Shown: one piece after another, positions 13,824 through 21,176 of the stretch
How positions within the stretch are numbered: the stretch's first letter is position 1
How the letters are laid out: the number at the start of each line of letters is the position of its first letter
From: Parcubacteria group bacterium GW2011_GWD2_43_10
GTDB lineage: Bacteria; Patescibacteriota; Patescibacteriia; Veblenbacterales; UBA10138
DNA: 22,874 nt
Reading direction: 5' to 3'
NCBI GenBank assembly: GCA_000995845.1
Contig: LCEZ01000004.1
Location: forward strand, 1-22,874
Position numbers and translations under genes: made by a program
The notes under the pieces: generated by a model
What the model saw: the letters and a program-made list of their open reading frames with translations, nothing else
Database searches by the model: none
Told to the model about the DNA's origin: nothing

Positions 13824-14411
13824 TTAAGGACTTATTATTTCCCAACCCTCAGGCACCTCACAAGGCGTGGGAAAATCTTTGATTTCACCAGTTATAGTAT
13901 TTTCAGCTGGTGTTATAACTTGAATACAAACCGTAGATGTTGGCGGTAAACCTGAGGTCTTAAGACTAAAGCTATTCAGTATTTGGCTAAGATCACGGAC
14001 CATGGTCAAATAATTCCTAGCTTCAACCCCCCGATACGGATTATTAGGCAGCCAATAAGCATAAAAAATTGAATCTCCAGCTGTTACCAATTGACGACTT
14101 ACCGGCTTTTTAACACGATCTAGGGTTATGCTCTGCCAATCAGCCTCTGTAATTTTGGCAATGCCAAAAATTAACTGGGGTTCACTTTTGGCCGATTGAT
14201 ATAAAAATAATGCTGCCGGCGGACTTTCATTTTCTATAACTTTATATTTATTTTCCCAATACGACGGCAGTTGCAAGCTAAACTCCAATGCTTTGTTTTT
14301 ATATATAAAAAATCGGGGTGTAATTAAATAAATCTTAAACCAAATAATACCTACGGCTATGGTAATCAAGCCTGTTATTATCAATCCCTGTATTAATTTA
14401 ACTTTATCCAT
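13824..14411 (-). CDS. Membrane-anchored extracytoplasmic protein, unknown function
   Basis: This 195-aa protein has a clear N-terminal membrane anchor (about residues 8-31, LIQGLIITGLITIAVGIIWF) followed by an extracytoplasmic part. FIYKNKALEFSLQLPSYWENKYKVIE (about 35-60) resembles the opening of PsbP-like or DUF-type secreted domains, where a hydrophobic strand leads to P-x-x-W. A C-terminal segment with two cysteines (CIQVITPAENTITGE, then PTPCEVPEGWEI) has a pattern I know from Patescibacteria proteins, possibly a disulphide-linked motif. It is the last gene of the pilin-transporter unit, 20 bases after the EamA gene. I cannot assign a role. Confidence 0.75.
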   Translation of the reverse strand: MDKVKLIQGLIITGLITIAVGIIWFKIYLITPRFFIYKNKALEFSLQLPSYWENKYKVIENESPPAALFLYQSAKSEPQLIFGIAKITEADWQSITLDRVKKPVSRQLVTAGDSIFYAYWLPNNPYRGVEARNYLTMVRDLSQILNSFSLKTSGLPPTSTVCIQVITPAENTITGEIKDFPTPCEVPEGWEIISP

Positions 14412-14431
14412 AAAAAATTAATTTCTCCGGC

Positions 14432-15304
14432 TCATATTACCACAAATACTGCGCCTAAAACCATAATGCAACTGGCAATTATTTTTTTTACCAAATTATG
14501 TTCGTGCCATAATTCACCGCCAATAACCGTGGCAAAAAGAGCCGAGGTTCTTTTGATCGCAATAACTAAACCGACACTGGCTAAGGCCACGGCTTGCATT
14601 TGAAAAAAACTTCTCAAAATAGTAATAGCACCTATCATCAGTACTAACCAACCGGCATTATGCCAGACATGCCTAAGGTCAGACATACCCTGATATTTCC
14701 AGCTTAATACTACCAGCAAAATAACAGCTAAAAAAAGGTGCGAGATGATGATGTATGTTGGCGGGGTTAAGCCTAAACGCGATAAGACTAAACGATCAAA
14801 AATTGAACCTAAACCATATAACAGCATCGCCCAAAAAACATAATGAATATATGGCGACTTTAAAAACGCTTTGGCCGAATCTTTGAATTCTTTTAACGAT
14901 GCTATTTCCAGAAAAAACGTACCAATTATAAGCACGGCTATGCCTAATACCTGCATACTAGTAAGTTTTTCGCCTAACAACGCCAGAGCCAAAATGGCGA
15001 CTAAGCCTGGCTCAATCACCATAAGCGGCGAAACAGTGCTGATCTCTAAATGTCTAACTGCTTTGGCTATTAATAAAAAAGCTGAGGCGCCAAAACTAGT
15101 GCCGATCGCTACTATAACCAAAGTTATTGGGGTAACAGCAGAAAAATCAGTTACCGGCAGAAAAAATAATGAGGCGATAAATGCGACAATTGCATAAGCG
15201 GCAGCAAAAGACGTGGCATGCTCGCGCAGTAATGTTTTTTTCTCTAACAAACTAACAACGCCAGTTAATAGGGCTGCAAGCAAAGCAAATATCGACCAGG
15301 ACAT
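14432..15304 (-). CDS. EamA/DMT-family transporter
   Basis: This 290-aa protein has ten hydrophobic stretches arranged as two five-helix EamA repeats, the drug/metabolite transporter layout, and belongs to the inner membrane. The first repeat ends in VSPLMVIEPGLVAILALALLGEKLTSMQVLGIAVLIIGTFFLE, where GEKLT..Q is the conserved repeat end. The second repeat ends with a similar GGELWHEHNLVKKIIASCIMVLGAVFV. Substrates of this family range from amino acids to nucleotide sugars, so the substrate is unknown. It starts 3 bases after the pilin stop and is followed by the gene at 14411, so it is in the same operon. No Shine-Dalgarno is seen, which suggests coupling to the upstream gene. Confidence 0.9.
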   Translation of the reverse strand: MSWSIFALLAALLTGVVSLLEKKTLLREHATSFAAAYAIVAFIASLFFLPVTDFSAVTPITLVIVAIGTSFGASAFLLIAKAVRHLEISTVSPLMVIEPGLVAILALALLGEKLTSMQVLGIAVLIIGTFFLEIASLKEFKDSAKAFLKSPYIHYVFWAMLLYGLGSIFDRLVLSRLGLTPPTYIIISHLFLAVILLVVLSWKYQGMSDLRHVWHNAGWLVLMIGAITILRSFFQMQAVALASVGLVIAIKRTSALFATVIGGELWHEHNLVKKIIASCIMVLGAVFVVI

Positions 15305-15307
15305 AAT

Positions 15308-15799
15308 TTAATTAGAAAACTGAAAATAAAGGTCGGTTCCATTCCAACCCACGGCATTGCCTTTAAGCACACCCTGTCCCCCGCCTGCTGTTGGTTCAGT
15401 TAAGTTAGTTAATGTTACCGGCTCATTGGCATATTCCAAATTAGCATACAGGGCGCATCTATTACTATCATTCACAATATAACGGTAATAAGTTTCACTA
15501 TCATTGCCCATTTTTGGATCGCGCGGCAAATTATTTAAAAAACTCTGATACTGTGGATTTTGAGTAATCAGCTCATTAGCAACCAAGGCTAAGTCATACT
15601 CACCTGGCCCGGCCTGAGGCAGATAACAAGATAAAGATAAAAACCTACCGATCTGGGCTATATCAGCTTTGCGTCTGGCATCCCTGGCTTTATCCCGCCC
15701 GGCAACTAGATAAACTAAAACAATTGAGGCTAAGGTACCGATGATGGCAATAATTACCAATAGCTCAATAAGTGTGAAACCAGATTTTTTTGGTAACAT
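15308..15799 (-). CDS. Type IV prepilin-like protein
   Basis: This 163-aa protein carries the prepilin peptidase signature near the N-terminus. A short basic leader (MLPKKSG) is followed by FTLIELLVIIAIIGTLASIVLVYL, with cleavage after Gly7 and Glu at mature position 5. The globular part has two cysteines, at about 58 and 114, which may form a disulphide. It is directly downstream of a GspE/PilB-type ATPase gene (9-base gap), which supports a pilus or pseudopilus role in motility, DNA uptake or adhesion. The N-terminal signature is unambiguous. The class (major or minor pilin) is not. Confidence 0.94.
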   Translation of the reverse strand: MLPKKSGFTLIELLVIIAIIGTLASIVLVYLVAGRDKARDARRKADIAQIGRFLSLSCYLPQAGPGEYDLALVANELITQNPQYQSFLNNLPRDPKMGNDSETYYRYIVNDSNRCALYANLEYANEPVTLTNLTEPTAGGGQGVLKGNAVGWNGTDLYFQFSN

Positions 15800-15808
15800 G
15801 AATTTTTA

Positions 15809-16984
15809 CTAAAAATGAGGCCCAATCACCCGAATAAGCTCTTCGATGGTGGTGGTGCCAGCCATGACTTTTTTAATAGCGGCCTGCCTTAAGCTTAAGA
15901 CGATTTTACTTTGCAGCAACTGCCTAAGTTCAGCTATGGGCTTTTCTTCCACAATTGCTGTCATTATTTCATCGTCAAATTGAATAACTTCATAAATACC
16001 AGTACGACCAAGATAACCGCTATTATGGCAGACGTCACAGCCCTGACCTTTTTTAAAATCTGCTGTCGCCACTTCTGCGCCTAGTACTTTGGCCTCAGCA
16101 TCAGTTAAGCTATAAGACTGAGCGCAATTGGTACATATTTTTCTAACCAAGCGGCTGGAAATAACACCGGTCAAGGCATGAGCTAAAACTGAACGAGGCA
16201 CTCCCATTTCCATTAAGCGAATTATTAAACCGGAAACATCAAAAGTATGGAACGTGGAAAACACCAAGGTACCGGTTAAGGCTGCCTGCAAAGCAATCTG
16301 GGCAGTTTCACTATCACGAATTTCACCAAGCATAATAACATCCGGATCCTGCCGTACCGCCGCCCTCATCGCTAAAGAAAAAGTTAATCCAACTGACTCA
16401 TTAACCTGTAACTGACGAATATTAGGTACGGAAAATTCCACTGGATTTTCCAAAGTGATGATGTTTCTTTGTGGTGTGCTTAAGCTATTGAGAATGGAAT
16501 ACAATAAAGTTGTTTTACCAGAACCGATCTGCCCGGTAATTAAAATCATGCCATAAGGCGAAGCGATTATATTTTTCACTGTAGCCAATTGTTCCGGTTC
16601 AAAACCAAGCTCACTAATTTCCTTAACAAAAGCCTCACGGTTAAAAAGCCGCAGCACCACCGCCTGACCATGCACCGTCGGCGAAGTTGAGACTCTGATA
16701 TTGTAAACCTTATCTTTATAAATAAATTCAAAATGGCCGTCTTGCGGTAGATGATGCTCAAACAAATCCATTTCCGACACTACCTTAATGCGTGAAGTAA
16801 TGGCTTCTTGGGGAAAATTAGTTAAACCGCTAATTTGATAGAGCAATCCATCCACCCGAAAACGAACATTGAACTGCTGGCCATTTGGTTCAAAATGAAC
16901 ATCACTGGCCCCATATTCAATGGCGTTGTTTAGTATCTGGTCCAAAATGTCACCAGAGGTTGCTTTAGATAAGGGTGCAGTCAT
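15809..16984 (-). CDS. GspE/PilB-type pilus assembly ATPase, N-terminally short
   Basis: This 391-aa protein assembles or retracts type IV pili by ATP hydrolysis. Recognisable parts are DVHFEPNGQQFNVRFRVDG (about 28-46), Walker A GQIGSGKTT (about 151-159), the Asp box NIITLENPVEF, Walker B VIMLGEIRD, the His box TFHTFD, and a C-terminal zinc site with CTNCAQ and CDVCHNSG. The zinc cluster and the arginine motif RMEMG..R are features of PilB/GspE more than PilT. It lacks the MshEN/GspII-type N-terminal domain of full-length PilB (usually about 550 aa), so it is a compact form. I choose ATG 16984. A TTG at 16993 would add three residues. It heads the operon of prepilin, EamA and the anchored protein. 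Confidence 0.93.
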   Translation of the reverse strand: MTAPLSKATSGDILDQILNNAIEYGASDVHFEPNGQQFNVRFRVDGLLYQISGLTNFPQEAITSRIKVVSEMDLFEHHLPQDGHFEFIYKDKVYNIRVSTSPTVHGQAVVLRLFNREAFVKEISELGFEPEQLATVKNIIASPYGMILITGQIGSGKTTLLYSILNSLSTPQRNIITLENPVEFSVPNIRQLQVNESVGLTFSLAMRAAVRQDPDVIMLGEIRDSETAQIALQAALTGTLVFSTFHTFDVSGLIIRLMEMGVPRSVLAHALTGVISSRLVRKICTNCAQSYSLTDAEAKVLGAEVATADFKKGQGCDVCHNSGYLGRTGIYEVIQFDDEIMTAIVEEKPIAELRQLLQSKIVLSLRQAAIKKVMAGTTTIEELIRVIGPHF

Positions 16985-17027
16985 AGTTAACAATCTAACT
17001 TATAACAGAATAACTAGATCTATAATG

Positions 17028-17036
17028 ATTATACCA
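17028..17036 (-). promoter_or_regulatory. Promoter -10 of the pilus operon
   Basis: On the minus strand TGGTATAAT is an extended -10 (TG at one base from a perfect TATAAT), with initiation near 17021 and a leader of about 37 bases to the ATG at 16984. No clear -35 is needed with an extended -10. It lies just past the terminator of the preceding gene. Confidence 0.5.
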
Positions 17037-17043
17037 TAAATAA

Positions 17044-17073
17044 ACCCTCCCTTTTGAACGGTTTAGGGAGGGT
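17044..17073 (-). terminator. Terminator of the 77-aa zinc-motif gene
   Basis: ACCCTCCC (17044-17051) pairs with GGGAGGGT (17066-17073) around 14 bases. The minus strand then runs GGGAGGGTTTATTTAT. It lies 3 bases past the stop at 17077. The plus-strand side is also T-rich, so it may act both ways. Confidence 0.75.
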
Positions 17074-17076
17074 ATT

Positions 17077-17310
17077 TTATTCATCTGATTCATTTCCTGA
17101 ATCATTCAGAGCACATGAGTCAGAGTCATAAACGGCTACTTGCGTTGGATGTAATGGCTTATTACATGGCTCATAACGGCACTTTCTGCCATGGGGATGA
17201 CTTTTGGGAGTTAGCCACCCTTTATCATTACATGTCTCACAGCCTAGACCACCGCAGTCATCACACTGTACTGAATTTGACGGGTAGTTTTTGTCTTTGG
17301 GTATATCCAA
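17077..17310 (-). CDS. 77-aa protein with a DnaJ-like CxxCxGxG zinc motif
   Basis: The start is TTG at 17310, with a near-perfect Shine-Dalgarno (AAGGAG) 7 bases upstream (plus-strand 17318-17323). That combination decides the start. The 77-aa product has a CDDCGGLGCETCNDKGW cluster (Cys16, 19, 24, 27) and two further cysteines, which suggests one zinc ion. The cluster recalls the CxxCxGxG repeat of DnaJ but only one repeat is complete. An Asp/Ser/Glu-rich tail ends the protein. It resembles small zinc proteins of phages and environmental bacteria, but I do not know a function. It has its own terminator and no partner gene nearby. Confidence 0.72.
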   Translation of the reverse strand: MDIPKDKNYPSNSVQCDDCGGLGCETCNDKGWLTPKSHPHGRKCRYEPCNKPLHPTQVAVYDSDSCALNDSGNESDE

Positions 17311-17390
17311 GATATAACTCCTTATGTTATTGTTGTTTTGATCTTTAATTTAATAGCACCTTACAATTTATTATTTATAAAGTCAATAAT

Positions 17391-17412
17391 AAAAACCACC
17401 CTTACGGGTGGT
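17391..17412 (-). terminator. Terminator of the tRNA-Glu unit
   Basis: ACCACCC (17395-17401), a TTAC loop, and GGGTGGT (17406-17412) form a perfect 7-bp hairpin. On the minus strand it is followed by TTTTTATTATTG. It is the only clear terminator after the tRNA region, so it should end the transcript begun at the promoter 17730-17758. Confidence 0.85.
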
Positions 17413-17419
17413 ATGAATA

Positions 17420-17512
17420 TGGTAATCCTATGGGGATTTGTCATCCCTGCGAGAGATCACCTATAGGGTGAAACCCCAGTTTCCTGCCTGCCAGCAGGCA
17501 GGACTCCGTGAC
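17420..17512 (-). pseudogene. Partial tRNA-Glu copy (3' half) with two insertions
   Basis: Reading the minus strand, this segment repeats the intact tRNA-Glu from the anticodon loop to the CCA end: CACGGAG, then AAACTGGGG, CAAATCCCCA and a CCA at 17420-17422. Two insertions break it. One is a palindrome with arms CCTGCCTGC (17483-17491) and GCAGGCAGG (17494-17502) in the variable region. The other is 31 bases in the T loop (17441-17471) with inverted ends TCACCC/GGGTGA. The 5' half is absent: upstream is a T-rich, unrelated stretch. The acceptor strand TAGGATT differs from the intact gene. I see no way to make it a functional tRNA. Confidence 0.6.
17483..17502. repeat. 20-bp palindrome inserted in the partial tRNA
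   Basis: Arms CCTGCCTGC and GCAGGCAGG flank a 2-base centre, with an extra T/A pair outside (17482, 17503). It interrupts the partial tRNA-Glu exactly at the variable loop. Confidence 0.7.
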
Positions 17513-17537
17513 CCTGAAGAAGAAAAAATCATTTGCT

Positions 17538-17615
17538 TGGTAGCCTCATGGGGATTTGAACCCCAGTTTTCTCCGTGAGAGGGAGACGTCCTAGACCGGG
17601 CTAGACGATGAGGCC
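17538..17615 (-). tRNA. tRNA-Glu (anticodon CUC)
   Basis: This is an intact cloverleaf of 78 bases including an encoded CCA (17538-17540). The acceptor GGCCTCA pairs with TGAGGCT (G-U first pair). The D-stem is GTCT/GGAC with GG in the loop. The anticodon stem is TCTCC/GGAGA with the 7-base loop CTCTCAC, so the anticodon is CUC and the tRNA reads GAG. The T-arm is TGGGG-TTCAAAT-CCCCA. A discriminator A follows. It lies between two degenerate copies and shares with the upstream one a 23-base D-arm block that is identical. It should be transcribed from the promoter at 17730-17758. Confidence 0.95.
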
Positions 17616-17630
17616 ATGTATATAAACGAT

Positions 17631-17720
17631 TTTTCTCAACGTGGCGAGGAGGGAGACGCTTGCCCCGCAACGAGCTTTGCTCTGGTGCGCGGGTCCTAGA
17701 CCGGGCTAGACGATGGGACC
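17631..17720 (-). pseudogene. Partial tRNA-Glu copy (5' half) with palindromic insertion
   Basis: It begins GGTCCCA at 17720, and 23 bases (17693-17715) are identical to the D-arm of the intact tRNA (17588-17610). A hairpin-forming insertion follows (17663-17693, arms CCCGC/GCGGG with inner GAGC/GCTC). The sequence then resumes with GTCTCCCTC (17649-17657) and a degraded anticodon side ending GAGAAAA, after which there is no T-arm or CCA end. It is close behind the tRNA promoter, so it is probably transcribed. It cannot fold into a complete tRNA. Confidence 0.6.
17663..17693. repeat. Hairpin-forming insert in the 5' partial tRNA
   Basis: CCCGC (17664-17668) pairs with GCGGG (17689-17693). 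Inside, GAGC (17672-17675) pairs with GCTC (17679-17682) around TTT. The insert falls right after the D-stem, where a tRNA would move to the anticodon stem. Confidence 0.6.
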
Positions 17721-17729
17721 GCGGCAGAA

Positions 17730-17758
17730 ATAATACGCGTTACTTAAGTTTACGTCAA
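17730..17758 (-). promoter_or_regulatory. Promoter of the tRNA-Glu unit
   Basis: On the minus strand TTGACG (17753-17758, 5/6), a 17-base spacer and TATTAT (17730-17735, 5/6). Initiation would be near 17723, a few bases before the partial tRNA copy. It lies 4 bases beyond the murF stop and there is no terminator in between, so the dcw operon can also read into this unit. Confidence 0.75.
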
Positions 17759-17762
17759 TACT

Positions 17763-19046
17763 CTAAACCCAGGGCGGCGATTGTCGCACTAACAATTCCC
17801 CTGCCCTTTCCGGCTCCAACATAATACCTTTAACAATCCGCTCACATCTTACTCCTTGACTGCCTTTAACTAAAATAATATCTCCTTTATTAACCTTTTG
17901 CTGAATTAACTTAATGGCTTCTCTAGTATCAGTTACATGCCAACTTTCATCATAAGCTAACCCCGCTGCTTGAGCGCCTTTTGTAATATTTTCTGAAGCA
18001 GTTCCGACGGTTACCAAATAATCAACTTTACTATCAGCCACGCGCCTGCCAATTTCATAATGCAAGTTCTCGCTATCGGCACCCAATTCCAGCATATCAC
18101 CTAAAACTGCCCAACGTTTAGCCCCAACATTTAAAGGTAAAACCTTTAAAATATCCAGCGCGGCGGCGGCCGCTTGCGGTGATGAATTATAAGTATCATC
18201 AAGTATCAAACTTCCAGTTAAGCCTTTGATTAATCTCAAGCGTCCAGCTGGCGGTTTAAATTTTTCCAAGCCATGAGTTATTTCCAAAACCGATAAGCCC
18301 ATAGCCTGCCCAACTGCCGCCCCGGCCGCCGCCATACTCACTACTGGCTGACCAACTGTTTCCCGAATTAAAACGGGTACCGTACTGCCGCCAACTGCCA
18401 GCCTAAAACTCACCCCCTGAATCGTACTGTCGGGTAACTTACTAATATCTATGCCAATTAACCTAACAACCGCCGACCTGTCTTCACCATAACCAATTAC
18501 TTTAGCTTTGGTTTTATTTTTTATTAATTCAACGGCGGAAAAATCAAAATTCAATACCGCCGTGCCCTGGAGCGGCAAACTGGCAATTAATTTACTTTTT
18601 TCCATAGCTACACCCTCAACTGAACCAAAAAATTCCAAGTGAGTGGCCGAGATGGCTGTAATCACTGCCACTTCCGGCCGAGCGATCGCCAGGAGATAAT
18701 TCATATCACCAGGGTGATCAACACCATATTCTAAAACTAAAACTTCAGGATAATCTTTTTGCTTAATTACTAGATGCTTGATTGCCCGGATTAATATTCC
18801 TAGCCAAGCCAACAGATTCCGATAACCTGAATCTGGCTCGCCTAATATAGCCAAAGGCAAACCAATTTCATTGTTAAAATTATTTTGCGCCTGCCCGACT
18901 CGCCAGCGTTCAGCTAAAACAGCGGCGATCGCTAAACGCGATCCGGTTTTGCCAACCGAGCCAGTAACCCCAACTATTCGGGGATGATAACGGGCTATAA
19001 ATACCCTAGCTAAAATTTTTAAAACCTGTTGTAAAATAATTTTCAT
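17763..19046 (-). CDS. murF: MurF-type UDP-MurNAc-pentapeptide ligase, no N-terminal domain
   Basis: MurF adds D-Ala-D-Ala to the UDP-MurNAc-tripeptide in the cytoplasm, the last soluble precursor step. The 427-aa protein has a P-loop GSVGKTGS at about 29-36, NNFNNEIGLPL, ITAISATHLEFFGSVEGVA, LDDTYNSSPQAAAAALDIL and LGDMLELGADSENLHYEIGR, a clear MurF series. Canonical MurF places the P-loop about 80 residues further in, after the uridine-binding domain. Here that domain is replaced by a short hydrophobic/basic helix (MKIILQQVLKILARVFIARY). A second hydrophobic helix (about 80-100) is also unusual. The P-loop has Gly where TTT is common. It is the last gene of the dcw cluster, 10 bases after ftsI. 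MurE/MurF naming is by best match. Confidence 0.88.
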   Translation of the reverse strand: MKIILQQVLKILARVFIARYHPRIVGVTGSVGKTGSRLAIAAVLAERWRVGQAQNNFNNEIGLPLAILGEPDSGYRNLLAWLGILIRAIKHLVIKQKDYPEVLVLEYGVDHPGDMNYLLAIARPEVAVITAISATHLEFFGSVEGVAMEKSKLIASLPLQGTAVLNFDFSAVELIKNKTKAKVIGYGEDRSAVVRLIGIDISKLPDSTIQGVSFRLAVGGSTVPVLIRETVGQPVVSMAAAGAAVGQAMGLSVLEITHGLEKFKPPAGRLRLIKGLTGSLILDDTYNSSPQAAAAALDILKVLPLNVGAKRWAVLGDMLELGADSENLHYEIGRRVADSKVDYLVTVGTASENITKGAQAAGLAYDESWHVTDTREAIKLIQQKVNKGDIILVKGSQGVRCERIVKGIMLEPERAGELLVRQSPPWV

Positions 19047-19056
19047 TTAAGCTATG

Positions 19057-20796
19057 CTATTTAACCTCACGCTGAGGCGGAACCTGATAATACTCTAACA
19101 GGAATTTAGCTAACTCTCCAAAAACAGGCGCGGCTGAACTCTCGGCAAAAATCACATCGCCAGGTTCATTAATGCGCACTGCCATAACAAATTTTGGTGC
19201 ATCTACCGGCGCAAAACCAACAAATGTACCGATGCTTTTATTAGGATCATAGCCAGCCCGATCCTCATATGGCACCTGAGCTGTACCGGTTTTACCAGCA
19301 ACATAATACCCCGACACTCCGGCTTTTTTACCATGCCCTTGTTCCACTACCTGCACCAACATCGCTCCTAAAGTAGTGGCGGTTTCAGCTGTCACTGCTT
19401 GCCCGACCATCAAGGGTGCAGCCATTTGCTTGCGGCCATCTGGATATCTAACTTCCTGAACTATATAAGGCTTCATTAATTTACCTCGGTTAGCAATCGC
19501 CCCAAAAGCTGCGGCCAACTGCAGTTCGGTTACACTAATTCCCTGGCCAAAAGAAGCGGTGGCGGCATAAATTTCATTTTTTTCCTTAATAGAATCAATA
19601 TTACCCGCCCGCTCATTAGGTAGTTCAACACCCATTAATTTGCCAAAACCAAATTTAGCCACCGTGGCACGAAAAGCTTCCACCCCAGCTTTACGCATGG
19701 CAAAAATTGCGCCGGTATTCAATGAGTTCTGCAGTACCTGGGTCATGGTTTGCACGCCATTGGCTTTTAAATCAGAATTGCGAATGGTATTGGGGCCGAT
19801 CTTAACCTCGCCCGTATCCAAATAAGTTGTTTCCGGAGTGACCGCTTTTGCTTCCAAAGCCGCCGCCATTGTAATCGGCTTAAAAACCGAACCAGGCTCA
19901 TAACTGTCGGTCACAACTTGATTACTGTAAACCAAAAGATCTTGAATGTCACCATAAGAGTTAGGATCAAAATTAGGTGCACCGCATATCGCCCTAATCG
20001 CCCCACTAGCAGGTTCAATAATAATTACGCTACCGCTCTTGGCTCCGTGTTTAGTAACCGCTTGGCTCACTGCCCCACAAGCACGCGACTGAATATTCTT
20101 ATCTATTGTCAAAACAATATCCGCCCCATCCACTGCCGGCGTAATCTGTTTATCTCCTAAAACAATAATGCCGCCACCAGCTTCTCGCTGAGCCCGTAAT
20201 TCACCTTGTGTTCCAGCTAAGGTTTCTTCCCAATACTGTTCCAGGCCATATTGACCGCGCCTGGTATCGCCAACAAATCCCATAAAGCCTAAAATTTGCC
20301 CATAATCCGCTTCACCTAAATAATGACGCACTAAAATGGGAGCAATATAAATTCCTGATAATTTAAGCTCGGTCACTTTTTGAGATAATTCATCGCTGAC
20401 AGCCTCTTTCAGCGGTTCAAATGGATCGTCGGTTTTACTTAATTTATTTTCCAATTCAACTGGATCCATCTCTAAAACCGGAGCCAACACCGCCGCCGTA
20501 TATTTAATATCCTTAACCTCTTTAGGCACAGCATAAACCTGGCCTAAGGTTAAATTAGTCGCTACTGGATAAAGACTATTAGTGAGCGAGTCTTGAACCA
20601 AAATTTCCCCGCGCTCCGGCAAAAGATCCGCTAATAAATCATGCTGCCCTGAAGCCAAAGCTTCATAAAAAGCCCGCTCACCCACTTGTAACTCATACAA
20701 TCTAAAAATCAATACCCCAATGAAAATAAAAAAGACTAGTCTGATAACGGCTAATCTCTTGACTGCCGAGCTGGCTACACTAACCTTTCGGGCCAT
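19057..20796 (-). CDS. ftsI: Septal peptidoglycan transpeptidase FtsI/PBP3-type
   Basis: This membrane-anchored class B penicillin-binding protein cross-links peptidoglycan at the division site. The 579-aa protein has one N-terminal helix (about 16-33), a dimerisation domain with ERGEIL (61-66), and the transpeptidase domain. That domain has SVFK (Ser303 to Lys306, active-site serine), SLN (358-360) and KTG (502-504), with GVELPNERAG between them. All three active-site motifs are intact. It follows ftsL after 16 bases and precedes murF by 10. The domain order and context favour FtsI over the sporulation-specific SpoVD type, which usually carries a PASTA domain absent here. Confidence 0.95.
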   Translation of the reverse strand: MARKVSVASSAVKRLAVIRLVFFIFIGVLIFRLYELQVGERAFYEALASGQHDLLADLLPERGEILVQDSLTNSLYPVATNLTLGQVYAVPKEVKDIKYTAAVLAPVLEMDPVELENKLSKTDDPFEPLKEAVSDELSQKVTELKLSGIYIAPILVRHYLGEADYGQILGFMGFVGDTRRGQYGLEQYWEETLAGTQGELRAQREAGGGIIVLGDKQITPAVDGADIVLTIDKNIQSRACGAVSQAVTKHGAKSGSVIIIEPASGAIRAICGAPNFDPNSYGDIQDLLVYSNQVVTDSYEPGSVFKPITMAAALEAKAVTPETTYLDTGEVKIGPNTIRNSDLKANGVQTMTQVLQNSLNTGAIFAMRKAGVEAFRATVAKFGFGKLMGVELPNERAGNIDSIKEKNEIYAATASFGQGISVTELQLAAAFGAIANRGKLMKPYIVQEVRYPDGRKQMAAPLMVGQAVTAETATTLGAMLVQVVEQGHGKKAGVSGYYVAGKTGTAQVPYEDRAGYDPNKSIGTFVGFAPVDAPKFVMAVRINEPGDVIFAESSAAPVFGELAKFLLEYYQVPPQREVK

Positions 20797-20812
20797 ACTC
20801 GCAAATATTTGC

Positions 20813-21145
20813 TTACTTAACTGCTACACCAACCTGCGGTGAAGCTGCTAAGTACTCAATTTTCTCCACGGCTACATAACCTTCAGGTAATTGACCGTTT
20901 TCCGTAGTACTTTTGGAAAGTTGCTTAGTGGCCACCTCAGTTTCCAAACGCTGACTAGACACTTCCACTTCCTCTAATGTTTTCTCCAGCTCCTTAATTT
21001 CATACCCCTTGGTCGCTAAATCATTAGTTAAATATAGGTATGACATCACGCCAAAAATCAAACAACCCATAATAGCAAACGAAAATAATTTTCGACCGGT
21101 GCTAGTCTTGGTACTATTTTGATTAGGGCGTGGGGAAAAAACCAT
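20813..21145 (-). CDS. ftsL: FtsL-like division protein
   Basis: This 110-aa bitopic protein has a short basic cytoplasmic segment (about 1-20), a membrane helix (about 20-41, LFSFAIMGCLIFGVMSYLYLT) and a leucine-rich coiled coil (about 45-78, KGYEIKELEKTLEEVEVSSQRLETEVA). That is the layout of FtsL, the scaffold that recruits FtsI and FtsW. The sequence itself is too divergent for a firm family match, so position between rsmH and ftsI is the main support. A small extra C-terminal extension ends at VGVAVK. Confidence 0.8.
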   Translation of the reverse strand: MVFSPRPNQNSTKTSTGRKLFSFAIMGCLIFGVMSYLYLTNDLATKGYEIKELEKTLEEVEVSSQRLETEVATKQLSKSTTENGQLPEGYVAVEKIEYLAASPQVGVAVK

Positions 21146-21176
21146 AATTGTATTTTTATTTAGAAATAATTAATTT

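Noticed and set aside
17115..17348. Plus-strand frame of 77 codons
   Set aside because: It overlaps the minus-strand gene with TTG start, strong Shine-Dalgarno, zinc motif and terminator, and has no motif of its own.
17461..17670. Minus-strand frame across the tRNA unit
   Set aside because: It reads through the intact tRNA and both partial copies and has no protein-like features.
17631..17720. First tRNA-like segment as a functional intron-containing tRNA
   Set aside because: The T-arm and 3' acceptor strand are absent, and removal of the insert does not restore them.
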